Assembly (NCBI GenBank): GCA_002887195.1
Contig: PJAB01000814.1
Coordinates: 1-20,338, forward strand
Direction: 5' to 3'
Source: Chrysochromulina parva
Taxonomy: Eukaryota; Haptophyta; Prymnesiales; Chrysochromulinaceae
Length of the DNA: 20,338 nucleotides
Shown: one piece after another, positions 1 to 7,630 of the stretch
Position numbering within the stretch: the first letter of the stretch is position 1
Layout: each line of letters starts with the position of its first letter
Position numbers and translations under genes: made by a program
Notes under the pieces: generated by a model
The model's database searches: none
What the model was told of the DNA's origin: nothing
Seen by the model: only the letters and a program-made list of their open reading frames with translations

Positions 1-928
1 ATACAGTCGTTCATCATACAGTCGTTCAAAGCCTAAGTACGGAGGCGAAAATTAGAATTACCTGAGTACTAGTAAGATGGTCCCCCTATACATGTCCCCC
101 TCGGATGGTCACGAAAGTGCGCCGATATTCTATCATGCTGTCGACCATCGCGCGCGGCGCTGTCTTCCCGCTCCAGCTGTTCTTTGTATGGTTATTGAAG
201 AGGTATTGAGTTGGTTTGCCTTTTATTCTTCCCCAATCCCTGACCAGACGCAGACCGGGCATTCCCAAGCCCCCGGTTTTGCTTTATTTGGAAGTTATAT
301 AAAAGTCGGACCACGTTAGTTATCGTCACGCGATAACGGATTAACGTAAGCTGTTTTTGATCGTCTTCTCTCACTGTGCATCATACACCGTTAAAGGGAC
401 AGTTGGTATGAACGGGAAGAAGCAGCCGCTCGAGACGATGGCCAAGCGGGCCGGGCCGACTCTGAGGTCTGAGCTCCGCCCGCCTATTCTGTGGTATTCT
501 TACCCCTATTCTAGACAGTACAGATCCGGGAGCGGGGTGGGGCACGACAAACCGAACACGCGGTGAGAGAGCCGCCTTGCGCGGCGACCTCACAAAGGCG
601 CGTGACACCTCAGCGCGACAAGACAGGCGACGCGCCCTCTTTGTTCGCTTTCCACAGTAACTGTTCGGACTGTGGGGTTTACTTATGGTATGTGGCCCTG
701 CATGCATGCGTACGATTCATCGCCCGCCCGCCGGCGCGCTCTGCTCGTATACTGCTCGTAGGGCGGCCGCGCCTCCGCCCAAGTTGCGTTGCTTGATCAT
801 GCGCACTGCCCTTTTCGTTGATATGGCTTCGGATGAAAAACGATCAACGTGGTCTCTCTCAGCCGGAGCTGCCAACCGAGCTCGGCCGTGTGCACAAAGC
901 GTTCACACCACCCCCAGTCCTCAAACGC
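1..928. other. Gene-free flank, no convincing coding region
   Basis: This stretch lies beyond the 3' end of the minus-strand FGE-domain gene. All open frames are short and have no recognisable motif or consistent codon bias. The first 28 bases contain two copies of a 15-bp unit (atacagtcgttca at 1-13 and 16-28), possibly the tail of an array cut by the window edge. A TATA-like element lies near 296-305. A 52-codon ATG frame at 408-566 (+) follows it but has no family resemblance, so it is not called as a gene. Confidence 0.5.
296..305 (+). promoter_or_regulatory. TATA-like element
   Basis: The sequence tatataaaag fits a TATA box on the plus strand and sits in a locally AT-rich patch. The only downstream ATG frame is the unconvincing 52-codon one starting at 408. 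It may drive an unseen transcript or be chance. Confidence 0.2.
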
Positions 929-3844
929 TCAAGGCCGCCGCGGCCGCGGCGTCGCGGACCTGTAGTGGAAAGGTGCGGGGGCGCCACCCGGCACGTCCTT
1001 GAGGCACCGGAATCCCACAGTGGCCGCGCGTGAGTAGCTGCGCAATCCCTGCTGCGCGAGCCACCGATTGTGCGTGTTGAGCTCCAAGGAGGGCTGAAAG
1101 TACCAATCAAACTTGACGCCTTCGGAGCCGTTGGTGCCGGGCACATACGAGGAGCTCCCGCGCAAGATCACCGATCGCGTGTGCGAGTCCACGAAGTGCG
1201 TCGCCGTCCACTGCCACACGTTGCCCACCACGTCCGCCATCCCAAACGGCGACTTGCCATCGAAGGCATCGACCGGCGCGGGCCCCGTCCACGAGATGTT
1301 GCGAGATCCGTCCGGCTTCTCCCTTTTCGGGAAGCGCCTCGTGTCGAGCACATCGCCCCAAGGGTAGCGGCGCGTGGAGTTACCCTGTGCTGAGTACTGC
1401 CACTCGTACGTGGTCGGCAGCCGCTTGCCGAGCGCGCGGCAGTACTCGTCAGCCTCTTCGTGAGACACCCCCGTGACAGGCAGCGCACCAGTCCCAGAGG
1501 GGAAGTCCGGAGGGAACGTCCATGCGCCGCCGACGGCCTGGTCGCTCCGCGCAGCTTGCTCAGCTGCTGGCTTCCATTGGGGCAAGAAGCCACGCACGTC
1601 GACGGGACGATATCCTGAGGTCAACAGATACCGCCGGTACGCCTCGCGCGTCACCGGCGTCCGATCGATCCAAAAAGGGCCCAAATCGAGCACGGCCCGG
1701 TGGTTACGTCTCGGGTGGCTCTCCCACGGGAACTGGACATCGTTGCCCGCGTCGTCTGCGGCCTCCATTCCGCACTGGCAGTCGACCACCTGCGGCGGGC
1801 TGGCGCCCTCCCAACGAGAGCACTCGTCGCGGCAGCATACGCCTTCTGGGTCGTCGTTCGGGTCGCACCCTCCCTCGACCTCCACGCCCGCGACGGCAAA
1901 GAGCCACCGTTCGTTTCGAGGCACCGCCACCATTTCTGGAGGGGGAGGCTCGGCTGCGGAAGCGAGCTCACTGCTCGGCACAGGCTCCATCGTCTGCGTG
2001 AGCGGTCGCCACGTGTCATCCAGCTGCGCGAGTGGCACGGCGCTCATCGCGCGCATCTTCGTCATCAGGCTGGCGAGGGCGGGCGGCGGCGTCGTCGATC
2101 CGTTACGAATCTCGACGATCGCCCCAAACCCATAAGCCTCAAGCTCAAAGCTCAGCTCCACACTCGCGCGGGATGAAGCCGGCGCGGCCGGCGACGTGAC
2201 GGGCGTGACGGGCGCGCCCGCGGCAGCACGAGCGCTACGCACCACGCGAGTCGGCCGGAGCAGCACGCCGTGGTAAGCGTCCACGAAGATCGAGCTGTCC
2301 GCTCGTCCGTGGTCGCCGTCCTCGAGGCGGAGCACGGGCCCTGAGCTGTCCTTGTCGCCCGCGTTCACAAGGAGCCAGAGTCGGCTGCCCGTCGCCTCAC
2401 CTGCCGTCGCCTCACCTGCCATCACCTCACTACCCGCCATCTGCTGCTCGAAGCGCGAAGCGTGCACGGCCTCTCCGAGCGCCTCGGGCGTGTGCGGCAC
2501 CCAGCCCGACGCGGGCGCATAGTTGCGCGTAAAGTTGTGCTCGCCAAAGAAGCGCAGCAGCGTCGCGACACGGCGGATGGACTCGGCATCCCGTGCGGTC
2601 ATGCCGTTCCATAGCCCCCACACATTCTCCCACGACTCGTACCCGTTGGCATTGAAGAAGGCGAGCTGCAGCGCCGGTACGCGCCGCTTCCGCCAGCGGT
2701 CGGTCACGTGGGTGAGGTGGCGCCCTTGCGGCTCGAGCCACTTGGCGCGATCGACGCCCGGTGCAGCCAGGTAAACGGTCGTCTCGTTGTCCGACTTCGC
2801 AGTGCCTAGCCAGCAGTAGCCCCAGCCCAGGGGAGACCAGTTGGTCGCGCTCCACTGTGCCGCGTCGGCGCTTGTGTTCGTGTCCGGGTAGCCGCCCCCC
2901 TCGGGCTCGATTGCGAGCGCTCGACCTGCCGCGAGCCCCGCCGCGTAAAACGAGCGCGAGACACGCTGGATAGTGTCGCCGTTCACGCCGTCCGTCTGCA
3001 GCTGAACGCTGAGCTCCGCGAGGGTCGTCTCGTCGGGCGTGGACTCGCGGCGCGTCGCCGTATCCCATGGGTTGTACGGGAGGAGCACGTGCACGCCGCG
3101 CGCGTGGAACGTCTCGATCGCGCCCCTCAGCTCGGCCAACCGAATGAGGTCGTACTGGTTTCGCTCGTCGAGACCCAAATTTGGGTACGTGGGCCAGAGC
3201 AGCACCGAGTCGATGCCCCCGTACCGCCGCTCGCAGTCGTCGAGGTAGCGATCGACCGTGTAGTGGGCGCCCGTCTCGTTCCACAGCATGCGATCAAACG
3301 TGTGCACCTGCGGCTGGATGTACGACGTCTGCGTCCATCGCAGCTCGGGCACCTGGTGCACCTCGCCTCCCTCTGCCGGGATCCCGGCCGCGGCACGCGT
3401 GGCCGTCTGCCAAGCACGCAGACCCTCGAGCCACTCGGCGTGGTCCTCGCTCGACGTGGGCGCTGGAAAGAGTGTGTTGCCCGCGCCTTGCCACGGATCC
3501 TGAGGCCAGAGTGGCAGCGCAGGTGGATCGAGCGGTGGCGCGGACGGCGGCAGCGGGCAGGAAAAGAAGCCATCCGGCCGTGGATTGCCAAACGGACCGA
3601 CGCACTCGTGGAGCGGCAGTACGAAGCCATCCGTTCGATTGAAGCAGGAGCCGTTGGTGGAAGAGAAGAAGCTGCGATTGAGATAGTGGCCGTGGCACAC
3701 GTCGAAGACGTCGTTACGTCCCCATTGCCTGTCCCCCGGGAAGAGGACCGGCGGTGAGAAGCACTTCGACAACGGGATCTCGTAAATTTTACAATCGGTG
3801 GAGCACGGCGGGTCGGCCGGGCCGCAGAGCGTCATGTTCTCCAT
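929..3844 (-). CDS. Glycosidase-like TIM-barrel + FGE/SUMF1-fold domain protein
   Basis: Single exon, 971 residues. Residues about 180-480 read like a glycoside-hydrolase-type barrel, with VLLWPTYPNLG, GVHVLLPYNPWD, LAIEPEGGGYPD and NGYESWENVWGLWNGMT. A beta-rich linker follows. Residues about 636-947 are an FGE-sulfatase (SUMF1/EgtB/PvdO) fold: EMVAVP, a DVQFPWE segment, FWIDRTPVTREAYRRYL, GKRLPTTYEWQYSAQG, RYPWGD, GMADVVGNVWQWT, ILRGSS and a closing VGFRC. The paired catalytic cysteines of true formylglycine-generating enzyme, expected after the LRG segment, are not visible, so sulfatase-activating activity is unlikely. A sugar-processing or binding role is inferred. Many NxS/T sequons and N-terminal cysteines suggest a secreted or lumenal protein, yet no signal peptide is seen at this ATG. 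An in-frame TAG lies 12 nt upstream and could be part of a splice acceptor (cacactag), so a 5' exon may be missing. Confidence 0.8.
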   Translation of the reverse strand: MENMTLCGPADPPCSTDCKIYEIPLSKCFSPPVLFPGDRQWGRNDVFDVCHGHYLNRSFFSSTNGSCFNRTDGFVLPLHECVGPFGNPRPDGFFSCPLPPSAPPLDPPALPLWPQDPWQGAGNTLFPAPTSSEDHAEWLEGLRAWQTATRAAAGIPAEGGEVHQVPELRWTQTSYIQPQVHTFDRMLWNETGAHYTVDRYLDDCERRYGGIDSVLLWPTYPNLGLDERNQYDLIRLAELRGAIETFHARGVHVLLPYNPWDTATRRESTPDETTLAELSVQLQTDGVNGDTIQRVSRSFYAAGLAAGRALAIEPEGGGYPDTNTSADAAQWSATNWSPLGWGYCWLGTAKSDNETTVYLAAPGVDRAKWLEPQGRHLTHVTDRWRKRRVPALQLAFFNANGYESWENVWGLWNGMTARDAESIRRVATLLRFFGEHNFTRNYAPASGWVPHTPEALGEAVHASRFEQQMAGSEVMAGEATAGEATGSRLWLLVNAGDKDSSGPVLRLEDGDHGRADSSIFVDAYHGVLLRPTRVVRSARAAAGAPVTPVTSPAAPASSRASVELSFELEAYGFGAIVEIRNGSTTPPPALASLMTKMRAMSAVPLAQLDDTWRPLTQTMEPVPSSELASAAEPPPPEMVAVPRNERWLFAVAGVEVEGGCDPNDDPEGVCCRDECSRWEGASPPQVVDCQCGMEAADDAGNDVQFPWESHPRRNHRAVLDLGPFWIDRTPVTREAYRRYLLTSGYRPVDVRGFLPQWKPAAEQAARSDQAVGGAWTFPPDFPSGTGALPVTGVSHEEADEYCRALGKRLPTTYEWQYSAQGNSTRRYPWGDVLDTRRFPKREKPDGSRNISWTGPAPVDAFDGKSPFGMADVVGNVWQWTATHFVDSHTRSVILRGSSSYVPGTNGSEGVKFDWYFQPSLELNTHNRWLAQQGLRSYSRAATVGFRCLKDVPGGAPAPFHYRSATPRPRRP
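2388..2430 (-). repeat. In-frame 15-bp minisatellite (about 3 copies)
   Basis: Three near-copies of ctgccgtcgcctcac-type units encode MAGEV/TAGEA/TAGEA-like pentapeptides inside the FGE-domain gene. The unit length is a multiple of 3, so copy-number change keeps the frame. The repeat sits at a linker between barrel and beta-rich parts. Confidence 0.7.
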
Positions 3845-4069
3845 CGGCGGTGCCGGCTAGTGTGCCGGTGTGAATACATTGAGAAAACGACAAACGTCAC
3901 TCTGGAGCGGGTCTCTTGCGCACTTCAGACCGCACCATAACAAGCTGATTCGGGCGCATGCAATGCATTTCTTGACCAAACGACCCGTTCTGGGTACCGA
4001 GCGCAACTGTTGAGAGAGACATGTTGTTGGGCCACTCCCAGCTCCTCATCTAGACCTTCTTGGGAGCAC
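3845..4069. promoter_or_regulatory. Short divergent promoter region
   Basis: Only 225 bp separate the start of the minus-strand FGE-domain gene from the ATG of the plus-strand calmodulin-like gene. Both 5' UTRs and core promoters must fit here unless the minus gene has an upstream exon. No clear TATA box is seen. A dyad-like gcatgcaatgcat lies near 3957-3969. Confidence 0.4.
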
Positions 4070-5224
4070 ATGAGCGACTGGATCAAGGATGAAATCGAGG
4101 AGATCGACTCAACCTCGACCGCGATCGTCCACGACTTTATCGCCGAGGTCGAGGCGATGCCCGCCGGCCCGCCGGCCTTCGCCGCTGGTGCGGTACCATC
4201 GGCGTCACCTCGCGGAGACGCATGTGCACCATCCACCCGAGGCGACGCGGTGGTCTCCTTCGTGCCTTCGCCCCCTCCTTCGCGTATGGTCAGCGTATGG
4301 TCACCATACAGGAGCAAGGCTACGAAGAAGGTCGCACCTTCGGATGAACCCACCACCGCACCTGCCAAGGCTGCCCCCGCACCCGCAGTCAACTTGTTCA
4401 AGCGCAGCTTCATGTTTGGTACCTCTGTACAAGGAGGAGAAGAAATTTCGCACCATATGTTAGCCTCTCTGGACGAGGCCTTCAGATTCTTCGACTTGGT
4501 ATGTGCCAACTTGCTCCCAGCCAGCCAAGATGTGCACTGCGAGCACGCGTGATGTGGCCTTTACCGTGGGGGCTACGTGGGGCGTATCACGGATAAGCAC
4601 AGCCGCCTGGTGACCGCGCCACTGACAAGAGACATTGCTATATTGCCTCGCAGGATGGCAACGGGACGATTAGCAAAGACGAGCTGCGAGCTGTCCTTGA
4701 GTCGTTCGGAGAGAAGCCCGACGAGGACGATCTGCAGAAGATGATGAAAGAATGCGACTCGAATGATTCGGACACCATCGACTTCCAGGAGTTTTGCACG
4801 CTCATGGGTACGTATAGACGGCTGCGTGCAGCGCGCGCATGCATTGCGCACACAAGCATGCATCCTGCTGCATTTGTGCTTCGAAAACACAAAGAAAGCA
4901 CATATGCAAGAGCTCCTGCATGTGCATGTGCAAGCTCGGCGACTCACGCGAACATATGCGGCGCGGTGCTTTCTTCGCACAGTCACACGCATGAACGACA
5001 TTGACGACCCCATAGTCCTGGAAGAAGCCTTCAAGATGTTTGACAAGGACGGCAACGGACAAATCTCAAGGGCGGAGCTCAGGCTTGCCTTCCAAAACAT
5101 TCTGCAGACCACCGAGGAGGACCTGCCTCTGACAGAGATGGAGGACATGCTCAGGGAATTCGACAGGAATGGGGACGGGAGCATCAACTTCGCAGAGTTC
5201 AAGCAGTATATGATGGAGGATTGA
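4070..5224 (+). CDS. Calmodulin-like four-EF-hand protein with N-terminal extension
   Basis: Three exons are inferred: 4070-4498, 4654-4807 and 4983-5224, giving 274 residues. Splicing is GT-AG with phases 0 and 1 and joins the frames cleanly. Four canonical 12-residue calcium loops follow: DLDGNGTISKDE (142-153, built across the first splice junction), DSNDSDTIDFQE (178-189), DKDGNGQISRAE (215-226) and DRNGDGSINFAE (255-266). Spacing is calmodulin/centrin-like. Unlike calmodulin, it has about 130 extra N-terminal residues: an acidic amphipathic start (MSDWIKDEIEEID), then a Pro/Ala-rich, probably disordered stretch containing SPRGDA and STRGDA. A calcium-sensor role is firm by family; the target is unknown. 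The start at 4070 is the first ATG in frame; the frame upstream has no other ATG. Confidence 0.85.
4499..4653 (+). other. Intron 1 of calmodulin-like gene
   Basis: 155 nt, donor TTG|gtatgt, acceptor cctcgcag|GAT, phase 0. Removal joins the first half of EF-hand 1 to its calcium loop, which strongly supports the boundaries. The intron contains in-frame stops. Confidence 0.85.
4808..4982 (+). other. Intron 2 of calmodulin-like gene
   Basis: 175 nt, donor ATGG|gtacgt, acceptor ttcttcgcacag|TCACAC, phase 1. Removal links EF-hand 2 to the EF-hand 3 helix in one frame. The interior is rich in overlapping tgcatg/gcatgc motifs, with no coding signal. Confidence 0.75.
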
Positions 5225-5880
5225 TAAGGAGGTATGATGATAGCGGTGAGACAGCAGCCTACATGTATTTGGGCCACGAGGCTACGACGAGAGGCTGAGC
5301 AAGAGAGCAACCGAAGAGAGCAGTATTTTGAGATGCATGGCCTCCACACTCTCTCGGCTTTTGGCAGAGAGACATGTAGACGCAGAGCGTGGTACTAGCG
5401 TGGTACAATGTCAAGGCCAGCCTATGGTCAGCGTGCCTGCGTGGTACACATGCATCTCGCGTCGTGTTCCGCCCGCCGGCAGTTTTACTAGCCGGCAGTG
5501 AACCGCTCTGACCCATCCGTGAAGGCACAGCTCTGTCTAGCGTACAACATCTAGTGGTCTGTATTGTCGTGTGAGTTGACAGTTGTCGTGTACTGTCGTG
5601 ACTGTGTGATGTTGTCAAGTCAAGTCTTAGTCTACGTACACATGAAAGTCTAACAACAAAAGTATCGATCAGCACGTCCGAGATGACTATGACCGACGTG
5701 CCTCGTAGTACACAAGGTACATTTTAATTCATACATTGACTTGGCTTGGCTTGACTTCTGGCTTTTGACTGTTGCATGCGTGTGACTTTTGTTATGAGAA
5801 ACTTTTGATTTCATTGGTTGACAGCACCACTTCACCCTGGTGTGTTCTGAGTCCGCGCGCAACTCTTCCCCTTGGCCTGA
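5225..5880. other. Intergenic spacer with simple-sequence patches
   Basis: 656 bp between two plus-strand genes. No gene was seen. It carries scattered short repeats: gcgtggtac three times (5388-5460 area), gccggcagt twice (5476-5502), tgtcgtg several times (5562-5602) and cttggcttggcttgac (5741-5756). The GC content drops in 5550-5830, which would fit a 3' UTR followed by the promoter of the glycosyltransferase gene. Confidence 0.5.
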
Positions 5881-7494
5881 ATGCAACGGCACCTTTTTCT
5901 TCTCATCGTCACACGAGCGTCGAGGGCATATGCGCACGACCTTCGGCATCGCGCCGCAAGCGAGGTATTCGCGATGCCGATGCCGAAGCGCACGACCTTC
6001 GGCATCGCGCAACTACCCAGCGGACCCTTACCCGCGACGGTGCCAACAGTCAGTGTAGCCATCGTGTCGGGCTACTCGGTGAAAGACGATAATCGCAGCT
6101 TACTCGCGTCTGACAATGCGACGCGTCGGTGGGTTGCTTGCGCGCGCCACATGCTCCAAGAGTCGTGGGCGCATCTCTTGAAGCATAACGAGAATGTACG
6201 TGTGATCAACATAGCCGACGTGCCCGCCGCGGACGCATTGGAGCGCCAATGGAAGAAGCTCGCAGGCTTTATAGCCGCCGCGGACACAAACGCGTCACTC
6301 GTCGTCTGGCATGACGGCGACGCCATGCCTCTTCCACGCGGCGAGCTCGTGCAGCGAGCTCGGTTGATTGCAGCTGCTCAGCCGACAACGGACGTTTGGG
6401 TACCACCAGGAGAGGTGGGCCTCTACAAGCTGCCGCTGATGCTGCGCGACGATGACTTCTGGGGTGACGATTTGCTCAAGGTAGCTCGCGACGTGCGCGC
6501 GTTGCAAGGTCAGCGCATGCACAGCATCAGCATGCACACGGGCGTGATGCTCATGCGCGGCGCCGCCGCACGTCAGTTGGCGCAGCAAGTGCTTTCACGG
6601 TTCTACGATGCGACTGAGGCTGCCAAGGGTGAAGGCCCCCTGATCAAATTCATGCTCAACAGGTCGTTACCACGAGATTTCTATGGAGGGGGCGAGCAAG
6701 GGCCGATCAATTGGTACCTTCTCTCGCAGATGGCGAGTCGCACGCGGATCATCCCGTGGCTGCAGCGTGACCGAGGCCTCAACGACTGCGGTCGGCCTTG
6801 GATCTACCCCGTGCGCCAACCATCCATCATCCACTTCTCGGCCTGCGGGCGCACACACGAGAATTCGCTACGCTGTCACGCTGAGCTGTGTGAGGACGCG
6901 GCGCCTGCTCCCGACTCCGCGGCCTCCTCGCCCTTGGCCCCAAGAGCCAGTCAGGCCTCCTCGCCCTTGGAGCCCCGCACACGAGGCCCAGCTCTGCACC
7001 CAGCTCGCATCAAGTCGCCTTCGCCCTCGTCCGGATTCACGCCCGGATTCGGTTGGCTGCGTCGATACGACGCTGCCGAGGCGACCAGGCTCCTGGGCGG
7101 CGGCTCTCTTCAGCTCCGGCATCAGCTGCCCACATGGAGTGCTCGCGAGTTTGCGGAGCATTGCGCGGGGCCGGACGCCGTGCATGCAAAGTCGAGGAGC
7201 CGCCGCCATGGCTCCCTGTGCATCGCATTGCGCAACGGCACGGTGCAGGAGGACGCTGTGCAATGGACCTGCAGCAGATTGCCCATGCATCACCATAGGC
7301 AATGGCACGCGCTCTTTGCCAACTACAGCCGCTCGCAGTATTGCGTCTGCTCTTTCTCGGCCACGCGCACGGATTGTGTACCGACATTCAATCCGCACGC
7401 GCGCTATCCCGGCGGTCCGGGCAGCTGCGATGTGTTCGATGAGACGCCGCGGTCTTTTGGCAATGCTCCATCGGGATCCTGGTGGGATGGTTAA
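5881..7494 (+). CDS. Putative GT-A/DXD glycosyltransferase (GT34-like), secretory pathway
   Basis: Single exon, 537 residues. The N-terminus (MQRHLFLLIVTRASRAYA) could be a short signal peptide or anchor. The catalytic-like core starts near residue 58 (VSVAIVSGYSV). It holds a DXD-type motif in VVWHDGDAMPL (DGD at 145-147), then HTGVMLMRG (about 219-227) and GEQGPINWYLLS (about 271-282). This order (DXD, then a stretch of the type NxGxFLxR, then DQ/EQ) is typical of GT34 and related nucleotide-sugar transferases, which act in the Golgi. Several NxS/T sequons and a Cys-rich C-terminus support a lumenal location. A Pro/Ser-rich linker (about 340-380) contains a repeated SSPL unit. The first about 45 residues span a frame-shifted direct repeat, so the true start may be later or a 5' exon may exist. 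Substrate unknown. Confidence 0.55.
   Translation: MQRHLFLLIVTRASRAYAHDLRHRAASEVFAMPMPKRTTFGIAQLPSGPLPATVPTVSVAIVSGYSVKDDNRSLLASDNATRRWVACARHMLQESWAHLLKHNENVRVINIADVPAADALERQWKKLAGFIAAADTNASLVVWHDGDAMPLPRGELVQRARLIAAAQPTTDVWVPPGEVGLYKLPLMLRDDDFWGDDLLKVARDVRALQGQRMHSISMHTGVMLMRGAAARQLAQQVLSRFYDATEAAKGEGPLIKFMLNRSLPRDFYGGGEQGPINWYLLSQMASRTRIIPWLQRDRGLNDCGRPWIYPVRQPSIIHFSACGRTHENSLRCHAELCEDAAPAPDSAASSPLAPRASQASSPLEPRTRGPALHPARIKSPSPSSGFTPGFGWLRRYDAAEATRLLGGGSLQLRHQLPTWSAREFAEHCAGPDAVHAKSRSRRHGSLCIALRNGTVQEDAVQWTCSRLPMHHHRQWHALFANYSRSQYCVCSFSATRTDCVPTFNPHARYPGGPGSCDVFDETPRSFGNAPSGSWWDG
5932..6010 (+). repeat. 23-bp perfect direct repeat with inverted partial copy between
   Basis: A 23-nt segment beginning gcgcacgaccttcggcatc occurs at 5932-5954 and exactly again at 5988-6010. 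Between them, gcgatgccgatgccgaag (5971-5988) is an inverted partial copy. The spacing of 56 bp is not a multiple of 3, so the two copies are read in different frames of the overlapping gene. Confidence 0.85.
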
Positions 7495-7630
7495 AATACG
7501 GCTCGTTCCGAGCGGAGGACTTTTCAATCGCACCCTGGGCGAAGGATGCCCCAGGCCCCAAACCTGGACGCACAGGCGAACCGTTTAGTTTGAGTTACTC
7601 CGCCCTAACCCCTAACAGACCGTCACACGA

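Noticed and set aside
3089..3757. A 222-codon plus-strand frame over the FGE-domain gene
   Set aside because: Same cause: opposite strand of a real GC-rich gene, no recognisable domain.
4278..4306. gcgtatggtca doubled and followed by its inverse, as an operator or hairpin
   Set aside because: It lies inside the coding exon 1 of the calmodulin-like gene and is short; duplication in a disordered linker is the simpler reading.
7603..7616. ccctaacccctaac, telomere-like
   Set aside because: Only two irregular units between two convergent genes; too short to call an interstitial telomere.
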